Positions 17,758 through 25,675 of a stretch of 64,000 nt of DNA are shown piece by piece. The notes below the pieces were generated by a model that made no database searches, had not been told where the DNA came from, and saw only the letters and a program-made list of their open reading frames with translations. Source of the stretch: Bacteroidales bacterium (GTDB taxonomy: Bacteria > Bacteroidota > Bacteroidia > Bacteroidales > UBA932). The stretch lies in contig JAJFVD010000010.1 in NCBI GenBank assembly GCA_021371955.1, positions 1 to 64,000 on the forward strand, given 5' to 3'. Each line of letters opens with the position of its first letter. Position 1 is the first letter of the stretch. Made by a program: the position numbers and the translations under genes.

Positions 17758-18207
17758 TCAAAAAGATTTTATGACGTGAGCAACTATTCCAAAGATGATT
17801 AATTCGTTATCCTCCGTAACCTTTATAGGTTTATAACTATCATTTGCAGACATCAGCCAGCAACAATCCTTATCCATTTTAATTCTTTTCACAATAAAAC
17901 CACCGTCGATGTAGCATACAGCAATTTTTCCATCTGTGGGTTCAATACTTCTATCAATAATCATTAAATCACCATCATCTATCCCGATGTCTTGCATTGA
18001 TTGACCTTTCACTCTTCCTAAAATGGTTGCACTGGGATGTTGGATTAGAACTTTATTTAAATCAATACCTTCATCAAGAAAGTCACCGGCTGGAGATGGA
18101 AATCCAGCATTTATTCCTGAGGATGCCAATGGGATAGATAATACAGTTTCAGTACAAACAGAATAAAAATCAAGATAATCTGAGGAATGTATTTTTAATG
18201 GTGACAT
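17758..18207 (-). CDS. umuD: UmuD/LexA-type self-cleaving peptidase subunit
   Basis: Reads as 171 codons from a TTG at 18273, but the promoter element CAAATATA (minus-strand TATATTTG, 18229-18222) overlaps that extension, so the ATG at 18207 (MSPLKIHSSDYLDF) is the better start, about 149 residues. NAGFPSPAGDF carries the Ala-Gly cleavage site and the conserved FPSPA(G/D) segment; GRVKGQSMQDIGI carries the catalytic Ser of the S24 family, and DGKIAVCYIDGGFIVKRI the catalytic Lys. The usual partner of UmuC. Expected to be induced by DNA damage through a repressor bound at 18206-18226. Confidence 0.9.
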   Translation of the reverse strand: MSPLKIHSSDYLDFYSVCTETVLSIPLASSGINAGFPSPAGDFLDEGIDLNKVLIQHPSATILGRVKGQSMQDIGIDDGDLMIIDRSIEPTDGKIAVCYIDGGFIVKRIKMDKDCCWLMSANDSYKPIKVTEDNELIIFGIVAHVIKSF

Positions 18208-18226
18208 TTGTATCATTTTTACAAAT
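18206..18226. promoter_or_regulatory. inverted-repeat operator overlapping the umuD promoter and start
   Basis: ATTTGTA-N7-TACAAAT, a perfect 7-bp inverted repeat that covers part of the TATATTTG -7 element and the ATG at 18207. A repressor bound here would block both initiation of transcription and the leader. It is a candidate SOS box for this lineage, or an autoregulatory site of UmuD. Confidence 0.55.
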
Positions 18227-18300
18227 ATAATCACAAAATTATCTCGATTGATAGAGCCTTTTACTATTAACAATTACTTCTAGCTTTAAAAAGACACACC

Positions 18301-18351
18301 AAAGGTTCACCTGTTACTTCACATGATATCTGCCGGAGCACGAACACTTGA
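18301..18351 (+). pseudogene. fragment of an FN3-like repeat
   Basis: Seventeen codons (KGSPVTSHDICRSTNT then TGA) align with GNSPVTSRGVCWSTNQ of the first repeat of the 13057 protein. DNA similarity covers about 50 bases (ggttcacctgttac versus aattcgcccgttac). This is a relic of a third member of the lipoprotein family between the umuD promoter and the 18610 gene. The surrounding 18352-18609 holds the TAACTTTATATC element (18407-18418) and nothing else I can name. Confidence 0.6.
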
Positions 18352-18609
18352 TACACAATGAGTAATAATTTTATAAAATATTTGTTAGAGTATAAAATAA
18401 TTAATATAACTTTATATCGATTTGGTTTGGAGATAGTTGTGCAATATTATGAAAGTTAGGCAGAGCCTGATTTTAACAACATTTTGAGAGATTCCGTTCC
18501 TTGAGAAGAAGATAGGGAAAGATACTTTGGTATCATGTTTTTTTCAAAAAAAGAATTTGTTTCAGGTTCAGGACATATTTAATAGCAACTTTCTTATTCT
18601 TATCAAATA

Positions 18610-21318
18610 ATGAAAATCAATTTCTCTCTTTTATCTATTGTCATCATTTTTCTGATGATGGCTATCTTGGGTTGCAAAGAAGAACCTCATAAAGTTATTC
18701 CTATAGTAACTACTGCATCTATATCAGAAATAACTCCAGAAAGTGCAAGTGGTGGAGGAAATGTTACAAATGATGGAGGTGTATCAGTAACAGTCCGCGG
18801 AGTGTGCTGGAGTACCAGCCAAACGCCAACGATTGCAAACAGCAAAACAACAGATGGCACAGGAACAGGCAGCTTTATCAGCAGTCTTAAAGATCTTGCC
18901 CAAAATACAACTTATTATGTTTGTGCATACGCAACAAATAGTATTGGAACAGGGTATGGTAGTGTTCTAACATTCACATCAGCTGCTAGATCTGTTGATT
19001 CAGATTATAAGCCTTTAGGATTAGAATTTGAACCATTGGATGTGATGCTAAATATCCCCACAGATGAATTCTACACTCCGGAATCAGGAACTAATACAAA
19101 GAGTTCGGAATTGAATGCTGTACTAGACGTCCCTTCTCCAGCAACTCAAGCTGGTAATAGTTGTACGGCTTGGGCTGTTGGCTATGGTATGATGGGCTAT
19201 TTCTTTAAATCTGTTGAAGGACACGATGACTATAGTGGAGGTGATAGAAATTTTTCACCATATTATATCTGGAATCAAATTCGAGAAGATTTAAGTAACG
19301 ATAGGGGGATTTGGATAAGTAGAGCCCTCAAACTTGTGTTCGATCAAGGATGTTGTAAATTATCTGACATGCCTCTTACTGCATCATATTTAACAACAGT
19401 ACCATCCTCGATAGCAAGGGAAAATGCTGCTAAATATAAAATTACAGACTATCAGAGATGTTTATTCGATTTAGGAAAGCTTAAAGGTTATCTAGCTTTT
19501 GAAAATGTTCCGTTAGTAATTGGAGTGGATGTTGATAAGGCCTTTCAAAAGGATGGAGAAAGTCAATTTGAGAAGCGAGATGGCAGATTGGTTTGGAACG
19601 AGTATAAAGATGGGTCGCGTGAGGGCCACGCATTATTAATATGTGGATTTGATGATAAGATTAATGCATTTAAAGTATTAAATAGTTGGGGTACCAAATG
19701 GGGACAAGGTGGATATTTTTGGTTAGACTACGACTTTGCTAAAAAAGCGATTCATAACGTAGACCCCTTTAATATAAATCCATTTACATATTCAATTTTT
19801 GTTGCACATGTGAAAAGGCCAGTTATTTCAACTAGACCTGTTTCTGAAATATCAAACAATTCTGCTAAGTGTGGCGGTATTATTATCAAAGATTGGGGGA
19901 AAACAGTAATTGAAAATGGAATATGTTGGAGCACGAATAGTGAACCGACAATTGATAATAATAAATCATCTGAGGCTACCGGCTCAGTTTCTTATTATAG
20001 TTCAATATCGGGATTATCTCCTGGTACAACATATTTTGTAAAAGCCTATGCTATTAATGATCAGGGAATCGCATACGGTACACAGGTAAGTTTTACTACA
20101 ACTTATACCCAAACTCCAACTCTTACGACGACTCCCGTTACAACCTATAATTCCACATCCGCCACTGTGGGAGGTAATGTAACCGCTGACGGAGGGTCAA
20201 TAGTTACCGAACGGGGAATATATTGGAGTACTAATCTTCTTGTATTAGGTAATAAACTTCAAATCGGAAGTAATACTGGAGTATTTTCTGCAAGTCTTAC
20301 AGGGTTGACGCCTAATACTACATATTATATAAAAGCTTATGCCACTAATAGTGCAGGAACTTCATATGGTTCTCAGGTAAATTTTACAACTGGGATATTA
20401 CCGATACCTATTGCAGCATTTACGGCCACTCCAACCACTATTACTCCAGGTCAGAGTGTCCAATTTACAGATCAGTCCTCAAATACGCCAACAAGCTGGT
20501 TTTGGAACTTTGGAGACGGAAGCACGGCCACTACCAAAAACCCTTCACATATATATACTTCTGCCGGCACATACACAGTAATACTAACTGCAACCAACAG
20601 TTATGGATATAATTCAGTAACCAAAACAAATTACATTACTGTTAGCTCTAATAGTGGCATTTTATTTAATCCTAATCTCACTTATGGGTCAGTAACAGAC
20701 ATTGATGGGAACGTGTATAAAACTATATTAATTGGTACACAGACATGGATGGCTGAAAACCTGAAAACAACTAAGTATAATAATGGAGAAATAATAGCTA
20801 CAACCGCATCAGATCCTTACAATACTTCCCCATATAAATTTCAATGGCCTTGCTATGGAGACGAAAAAAATGTATCAATTTATGGAAGGCTTTACACCTG
20901 GTATGCCGCTAGTGACAAGGCCGGATTATGCCCAATAGGGTGGCATGTACCTACTATTGAAGAATGGAATACATTAGCGATTTTTATAGGAGGAAACCGC
21001 GATTGGAATTCCTATAATGTAATACACAACGCAGGTGGCATAATGAAAGAAACAGGCCTAACACATTGGAATAGTCCGAATACAAGAGCAACAAATTCTT
21101 ATGGGTTTACAGCTCTTCCAAGTGGAAGATATTTCTATCCTAATTATGGAGATAAAGGGATAGAGGCTTCTTTCTGGTCCTCTTCTACTTCTCATTGGTC
21201 TGGAGGAGGTAATTGTTTTATCATATATTACAATGAGTCTTACCTTTTGGGTGGAAGCTCTTTAGATCACGGAATTGTTAAGTCAATAGGGCTTTCTGTG
21301 CGTTGTGTTAAGGACTAA
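18610..21318 (+). CDS. multidomain surface lipoprotein: FN3-like repeats, papain-like protease, PKD, FISUMP
   Basis: 902 residues. Lipobox ILGCKEE (Cys about 22); FN3-like repeat about 32-118; a C1 papain-like domain about 150-400 with catalytic Cys185 (GNSCTAWAVGYG), His340 (REGHALLICGFDD) and Asn358 (VLNSWGTKWGQGGYFW); two more FN3-like repeats (about 405-595); a PKD domain (about 600-680, WFWNFGDGSTATTKNPSHIY); and a C-terminal FISUMP domain (about 690-902, IGTQTWMAENLKTTKYN ... YGRLYTWYAA ... LCPIGWHVPT ... SVRCVKD). The catalytic triad is intact and correctly spaced. Probably an outer-membrane-anchored cysteine protease with adhesive or binding modules. Starts at ATG. The 112-bp leader repeat begins 3 nt after its stop. 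Confidence 0.85.
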   Translation: MKINFSLLSIVIIFLMMAILGCKEEPHKVIPIVTTASISEITPESASGGGNVTNDGGVSVTVRGVCWSTSQTPTIANSKTTDGTGTGSFISSLKDLAQNTTYYVCAYATNSIGTGYGSVLTFTSAARSVDSDYKPLGLEFEPLDVMLNIPTDEFYTPESGTNTKSSELNAVLDVPSPATQAGNSCTAWAVGYGMMGYFFKSVEGHDDYSGGDRNFSPYYIWNQIREDLSNDRGIWISRALKLVFDQGCCKLSDMPLTASYLTTVPSSIARENAAKYKITDYQRCLFDLGKLKGYLAFENVPLVIGVDVDKAFQKDGESQFEKRDGRLVWNEYKDGSREGHALLICGFDDKINAFKVLNSWGTKWGQGGYFWLDYDFAKKAIHNVDPFNINPFTYSIFVAHVKRPVISTRPVSEISNNSAKCGGIIIKDWGKTVIENGICWSTNSEPTIDNNKSSEATGSVSYYSSISGLSPGTTYFVKAYAINDQGIAYGTQVSFTTTYTQTPTLTTTPVTTYNSTSATVGGNVTADGGSIVTERGIYWSTNLLVLGNKLQIGSNTGVFSASLTGLTPNTTYYIKAYATNSAGTSYGSQVNFTTGILPIPIAAFTATPTTITPGQSVQFTDQSSNTPTSWFWNFGDGSTATTKNPSHIYTSAGTYTVILTATNSYGYNSVTKTNYITVSSNSGILFNPNLTYGSVTDIDGNVYKTILIGTQTWMAENLKTTKYNNGEIIATTASDPYNTSPYKFQWPCYGDEKNVSIYGRLYTWYAASDKAGLCPIGWHVPTIEEWNTLAIFIGGNRDWNSYNVIHNAGGIMKETGLTHWNSPNTRATNSYGFTALPSGRYFYPNYGDKGIEASFWSSSTSHWSGGGNCFIIYYNESYLLGGSSLDHGIVKSIGLSVRCVKD

Positions 21319-21320
21319 GC

Positions 21321-21432
21321 AATTTGTAACACGCTAAATTGTTCAATAATGAGCAAACAACCCTCAGTGACAAAAAGTGGAGACCAGAAACCACCTAAAA
21401 AAAAGGAGCGCACCCGAAAAGCCTTATGAGTA
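21321..21432 (+). repeat. 112-bp leader repeat, copy 1 (candidate cis-regulatory RNA)
   Basis: Aligns without gaps to 22588-22699 with 97 of 112 positions identical; positions 21356-21394 are an identical 39-bp core including CCCTCAGTGACAAAAAGTGG. It ends 26 nt before the ATG of the FKBP gene. Small pairings are visible: GTGG-N10-CCAC in the core, TGG-AGA-CCA inside it, and GAG/CTC flanking AAACAACC. The other copy has GGG opposite CTC, keeping pairing through a wobble. Confidence 0.75.
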
Positions 21433-21458
21433 AAAATGTTTTTATAAAATTAATAGTT

Positions 21459-22244
21459 ATGAAAAAAATTAATGTTATTGTTTGTTATCTATTAACAATT
21501 ACAGTCCTAATAATACCAAACTTATTATTAGGTAATGAGAAAAAAGTCCCTAAAAATAGTTTATATCGATATGTTTTGGATACAGTAGAATCTGGAAGTA
21601 CAAAAATATTAAAAATGCAAAATCGCTCACTAAGTAAAATTGATTCAGCTAGCTATGCAGTTGGAATTTCTGTTGGAAGCATGATAAAGGCAGCCGACTT
21701 TGGCGAACTTAATCTTAACGAAGTTAACAAAGCAATTGCTGACATTCTACATGGTAACTCTCTTACAATAAACATTACGGAAGCTCAAAAAGTAATTAAT
21801 GCTTATGTTGCACATAGACAAATAGAAGTTTCTATTATAAACGAAAGGAAAGGCGTTGCGTTCCTAAAAGAAAATGGAACAAAAGAAGGAATTGTTACAA
21901 CTGCAAGCGGTCTTCAGTACAAAATAATCAGAGGGGGTACAGGTTTGAAACCTGAATACATGGATACAATTAAGGTGAATTATGTTGGTACTCTTATCGA
22001 TGGTACTAAATTTGACTCTTCTTACGACAGCGGACAGCCAGTTACTTTTCCTCTAAATGCTATTCTCAAAGGTTGGACAGAAGGATTACAGTTTATTGGC
22101 GAAGGTGGTAAAATCAGACTTTTCGTTCCTTCAGAATTAGGTTATGGTGAGCAACAAACCGGTCCAACAATTGGTCCTAATTCAACACTTATTTTTGATA
22201 TAGAGTTAATAAAAGTATTCAGGTACAAGAATACAAATTATTAG
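21459..22244 (+). CDS. secreted FKBP-type peptidyl-prolyl isomerase
   Basis: 261 residues from the ATG at 21459, which gives a normal signal peptide (KKINVIVCYLLTITVLIIPNLLLG); the earlier ATG at 21426 would add eleven residues inside the leader repeat. Residues about 60-130 form the Mip/FkpA-like N-terminal dimerisation domain (SYAVGISVGSMI ... VINAYVAHRQI), and about 155-260 the FKBP domain (DTIKVNYVGTLIDGTKFDSSYD, VTFPLNAILKGWTEGLQF, IRLFVPSELGYGEQ, STLIFDIELI). It accelerates folding of exported proteins around proline. In this place it may help fold the large lipoproteins encoded next to it; that is inference. Confidence 0.9.
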   Translation: MKKINVIVCYLLTITVLIIPNLLLGNEKKVPKNSLYRYVLDTVESGSTKILKMQNRSLSKIDSASYAVGISVGSMIKAADFGELNLNEVNKAIADILHGNSLTINITEAQKVINAYVAHRQIEVSIINERKGVAFLKENGTKEGIVTTASGLQYKIIRGGTGLKPEYMDTIKVNYVGTLIDGTKFDSSYDSGQPVTFPLNAILKGWTEGLQFIGEGGKIRLFVPSELGYGEQQTGPTIGPNSTLIFDIELIKVFRYKNTNY

Positions 22245-22292
22245 ATAATAACACCACCTTCAATGTTTAAATAATCAAGAGCTTAGCTATAA

Positions 22293-22520
22293 TATGTAAT
22301 TGATAACGGGATTAACTTCGTTGACCTGTTGAAGATGAAATGGAATAACAAGAAAGGTGATTACATCATATCCAAACGAACCAAGACGGAAGCTATAAGG
22401 AAAAACAATATTGCAGATATTTTAATGCCTGTTGATGAAAGATTACTAACCCTGATTAACAAAGTAGAGGACCCGAACATCCCCTACTCGCCAACAACAG
22501 AAGTAAAAATAATTATATAA
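22293..22520 (+). pseudogene. fragment of a tyrosine recombinase catalytic domain
   Basis: An open stretch of 75 codons, after an in-frame TAA at 22290, reads YVIDNGINFVDLLKMKWNN then KKGDYIISKRTKTEA. This is the core of a phage/transposon integrase (the GI-F-DL--LKW--I-GD-I---R-KT pattern around the first active-site region, the Arg of GMR replaced by Asn). The rest of the gene is missing on both sides and the segment after KTEA soon loses resemblance. It is a different family from the intact integrase at 25676-27034. It marks an old insertion or recombination event between the two leader-repeat copies. Confidence 0.65.
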
Positions 22521-22587
22521 TCCACTTCTCTAAACCAAGCCGGTAATCAATACGGTGTATGAGAGATTAGACTATTTGTTGATAACA

Positions 22588-22699
22588 AATTTGTAATACG
22601 ATAAAATGTTCAATTATGGGCTAACAACCCTCAGTGACAAAAAGTGGAGACCAGAAACCACACAAAAAAACGGGGCGGTACCGAAAAGCCTGACGAGTA
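22588..22699 (+). repeat. 112-bp leader repeat, copy 2 (candidate cis-regulatory RNA)
   Basis: Second copy of the segment at 21321-21432, same length, 15 substitutions. The substitutions lie outside the 39-bp core. It ends 22 nt before the ATG at 22722, nearly the same distance as copy 1 from its gene. The 3' part has a CGGTACCG palindrome and the conserved CCGAAAAGCC. Confidence 0.75.
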
Positions 22700-22721
22700 G
22701 GAGTATTAAATTTTGAAAATT

Positions 22722-23333
22722 ATGAAAATAATAAGATTATCTTTTTATCTTCTCTTTGTCGCAATTCTGATATCAGTTGTTGGGTGTGTTGATCAAAAAT
22801 TAACACGATCTGATGCAGAATCGTTAATTAAGCAAAAAATTGGGCTTCCAAAAGATGTATACCAAGAATTTAATAATAGCGAAATAAAAAAGTCAGGATA
22901 TTATTTTAAAAGTGCTACGGAAGGTAAAAGCCCCGTTTATACTGGTGAATCACGGGATTTTCCCAAATCTGAATTATTCTCCTATCTTGAAGGTAATGGA
23001 TTAGTAACAATTACAACTGAAAATTCTGATAATCAAAGTGATTTGGTTTATTATTATGATATTAGATTTGACTTCAAGGAATATTATGTAGCTAATTTTA
23101 CTGAAAAAGCTCGACAATTTGTCAACGGTAACTCGGTTAAGGTTGCTACCTTAGAGTTTGGAGAAATTACTGGGATAGTTGAAAGAAAAGAATTTAATAT
23201 AGCTGAAGTTAATTATACAACTAAAAGAACAAACATTACTCCTTTTGGAAATGCTTATCATGTAAACGAAGAAGTATATAATAATACTGAAACTTTTACA
23301 AAATACGACGATGGTTGGCGGATAAGCAACTAA
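22722..23333 (+). CDS. lipoprotein of unknown function under the leader repeat
   Basis: 203 residues from the ATG at 22722; a TTG at 22713 is less likely. Lipobox SVVGCVDQ with the Cys near residue 22. The mature part starts LTRSDAESLIKQKIGLPKDVYQEFN, a helix like those in small lipoproteins that begin with a SDAExLIKxKxxLP motif, and ends in a beta-rich segment (FNIAEVNYTTKRTNITPFG ... YDDGWRISN) with the terminal DDGWR typical of small NTF2-like or YARHG-type folds. No function assigned. It shares its leader with the FKBP gene. Confidence 0.65.
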   Translation: MKIIRLSFYLLFVAILISVVGCVDQKLTRSDAESLIKQKIGLPKDVYQEFNNSEIKKSGYYFKSATEGKSPVYTGESRDFPKSELFSYLEGNGLVTITTENSDNQSDLVYYYDIRFDFKEYYVANFTEKARQFVNGNSVKVATLEFGEITGIVERKEFNIAEVNYTTKRTNITPFGNAYHVNEEVYNNTETFTKYDDGWRISN

Positions 23334-23526
23334 AAACCTGCTCATAATTGCTCATAATAAAGTGTAGTGACAAATAATGGTTTCCGTGGTTTTCGAGCAT
23401 TCTGTCCCGCTCAAACTTTTGTGCAACTTGGCATAACGGAATCCTGCAATCACTTACTGCTGCTGTACTCAACCGTTGGCGGCAACTTTAAGCAATTGGA
23501 AACTTCTGAACTTATAATAAATAATA

Positions 23527-24312
23527 ATGGTAACAATTAAAGACATTTATCAAAGGTTTGATGGCTCAGTTGAAAATTCGCCCCCTTCCCCGTATGAATT
23601 GAATTCAACTCCTCTTCAACTTCTTGAATGGAAAAAACAGAATTCAAGGATAGTTGAAGATTATGAATCATTCCCTGTTGGAAGAAAGCTTTTAACTACT
23701 CCGGCATTTATATTGAGTATTGATATCAATTATATTTATGCAAAAGCGGACTATTCGGCCTTTTTAAATGGTAAAAAATTTGATCTATTTCCCCGTTTAC
23801 AAGGTGTTCATGACCTAAGAATCGGATACACATTGTATTTTGATGAAAAACTTTATGAAACAGTAAAACGAATTCATAATGGAAGTTGGGTTGAATTCGA
23901 AGGTGAAATTATAAGTTTTAGATATGATACTTGTGGAGATTCGGATGGGGATCCATATCGAGCATATACTTTTGATTTAAAATTGTCTGAAATAAAAGTT
24001 ATAAGCAAACCATCTTTGTCCCCTTTTTCCTTAGGTGTTAATTATAAACCAAATCAAACTAAATGTTTTATTGCAACAGCTGCTTTTGGAAATCAGGATA
24101 TAATGGAAGTCATTTTACTAAGGGAATTTAGAGATAATGTATTGAGACATTTTTTTATTGGAAGAATTTTTATATCAGTATATAATATTTTGTCTCCACC
24201 AATTGCGATGGTAATCAGAAAAAGTAATTGGCTACGAAAAATCACTCGTATGTTATTAAGAAAGGCTGTTCTACCTTTGACAAAAATAAGAACAAACAAT
24301 GTAGAGAAATAA
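23527..24312 (+). CDS. protein with C-terminal CFIATAA box
   Basis: 261 residues, ATG start, no signal peptide. The N-terminal 170 residues are of unknown type. Residues about 180-260 carry TKCFIATAAFGNQDIMEVILLREFRDN followed by FFIGRIFISVYNILSPPIAMVI and a basic tail: this is the CFI-box, a short module with a hydrophobic segment found at the C-terminus of many otherwise unrelated bacterial proteins and thought to attach to membranes. The gene follows a 190-bp gap that contains an attC-like inverted repeat (23436-23495). Confidence 0.65.
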   Translation: MVTIKDIYQRFDGSVENSPPSPYELNSTPLQLLEWKKQNSRIVEDYESFPVGRKLLTTPAFILSIDINYIYAKADYSAFLNGKKFDLFPRLQGVHDLRIGYTLYFDEKLYETVKRIHNGSWVEFEGEIISFRYDTCGDSDGDPYRAYTFDLKLSEIKVISKPSLSPFSLGVNYKPNQTKCFIATAAFGNQDIMEVILLREFRDNVLRHFFIGRIFISVYNILSPPIAMVIRKSNWLRKITRMLLRKAVLPLTKIRTNNVEK

Positions 24313-25003
24313 AAATGCTGCATAACAAAAACTATATGTCAATTACCGTCAAAAGTTTGCTTTTCCCACCTATTTTCAGAAGGGTACTCAAAAAAATTGG
24401 TTCGGAAGGTATTATTAAAGCATCATAGGGATATTGGGAGTAAGTTCCTTTCTCCATTTCCCAAATTTTTTCAGAACAATTCACACGTCACACGGTTCAT
24501 ACACGTTAAATTGACCCAAAATTGATTAACAAAAAGCCCTGTAATGCCACTCCCATAGTGTTTTAAGGCGATTTGTTAAGATTGAGAGTACTACGATTAT
24601 ATTAATCATCTGAAATGAACTTCTGCATTGGATTTTCAGTGATTGGAGAAAATAATACTGGACGTGTCAAACTAACTTTATAAAAGTGCTCTTTCCTGTT
24701 GATTTTGCTTAAAAACTAGAACCCTTTTGGACTAGACACCATAACTTAGAAACTGATCTTAAATATTCGACAAGGCCTAAAACCAATCCAATATTTGAAA
24801 TTTATTATTGGAGGGTCTTCTTGAGGAATCTAAAAAATTTTTTTAGAAAATTTTTGCGCCAATCCGAACAGTTATATAGAGCTATAATTTTTCCGGGGGG
24901 AAGGTAGGGGACTAGGGGGGAGTACTGGTATGGGAGGTAAGTAGGGATCTTTATTTAGGATTTAGATAAAAATAACGATTATCTTTTACACACGAATTTA
25001 AAC
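24313..25003. other. 691-bp non-coding region with a G-rich tract
   Basis: No convincing gene on either strand. It holds an AT-rich stretch, then a run of guanines at 24895-24946 just downstream of the integrase/HTH operon. Neither terminators nor attachment-like repeats stand out elsewhere in it. Confidence 0.4.
24895..24946 (+). other. G-quadruplex-forming tract
   Basis: Runs of 6, 4, 6, 3 and 3 guanines at 24895, 24907, 24915, 24932 and 24944, separated by 4-11 bases, in an otherwise AT-rich element. The first three runs are close enough for a classical quadruplex, and the fourth lies 11 bases on. It is located 60 bp past the stop of the HTH gene (minus strand). Confidence 0.6.
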
Positions 25004-25672
25004 TTACTCCCTTGAAAGCAAATATCTTTGAATTGCTTTCTTTTCATAACGTACACTCTTATTTGAAGGTGAACATCGGTTAAAATAACCTTCTTTTTCC
25101 CATCGATAAATAGTATTACGTTTTACATGAAAAATATTTTCCATATCTTTCACAGTAATATAATCTCCATAATTACTCAAAGAATCATCAATTGAAATTT
25201 GACTTTTTTTAAGCCCTATTTCATCCGTTTTATTGATGGGTGATTCCTCATTAATATGGATTGATACTCCGTTTATGTTCTCCAGTGTTGTATTTAGTAA
25301 GTCCTTGATGTAATTCAATTCACTTAAATGTGCCTGTTGAATTGGGCGCATTTCATCATCGAGAATTTCTTTGTTTATAAAATTTAAGTTGACTTCGTTT
25401 TGATATTTCAAACATAAATTTTCGAAGATCTTGATTTGGTCTATCGCTAAATTTATTTTTTTGAGATTCAACATTGTATAGGTTGTGATTTGGGCTGGCG
25501 ATGAATTCAGAATCAATAATGAAAATGCTCTCTCAAAATCTCTTCCTAACTCTTTTACATGTTCAATATATGGAGCAATCGAACCATCATTGTTAATAAT
25601 ATTAAAGATTTTATTGAAATCGATATTCGCCAAATCGAGTGCGTTTTGCAGGGATTTTTGTAAGTATTCCAT
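25004..25672 (-). CDS. HTH protein, probable excisionase/regulator of the integrase
   Basis: 222 residues. The C-terminal 55 residues (YITVKDMENIFHVKRNTIYRWEKEGYFNRCSPSNKSVRY, then KKAIQRYLLSRE) are an HTH_17/excisionase-like winged helix of the MerR superfamily. The N-terminal 160 residues are helical and unlike known excisionases. The start lies 3 nt after the integrase stop, so the pair is co-transcribed. Such genes usually control direction of integrase reactions. Unusually long for an excisionase, so a broader regulator is possible. Confidence 0.7.
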   Translation of the reverse strand: MEYLQKSLQNALDLANIDFNKIFNIINNDGSIAPYIEHVKELGRDFERAFSLLILNSSPAQITTYTMLNLKKINLAIDQIKIFENLCLKYQNEVNLNFINKEILDDEMRPIQQAHLSELNYIKDLLNTTLENINGVSIHINEESPINKTDEIGLKKSQISIDDSLSNYGDYITVKDMENIFHVKRNTIYRWEKEGYFNRCSPSNKSVRYEKKAIQRYLLSRE

Positions 25673-25675
25673 TTT

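Noticed and set aside
12514..18240. Shared ATAATCACAAAAT before the recombinase and umuD genes as a common operator
   Set aside because: In AT-rich DNA a 13-base match can occur by chance, and the surroundings differ.
21321..22699. Integron attC sites as an explanation of the 112-bp repeats
   Set aside because: The repeats lack long inverted arms and a GTTRRRY end, and no integron integrase is in the window.
23341..23420. A third copy of the leader repeat (AGTGACAAATAATGG)
   Set aside because: Only a short stretch resembles the core, and it lies more than 100 bp from the next start.
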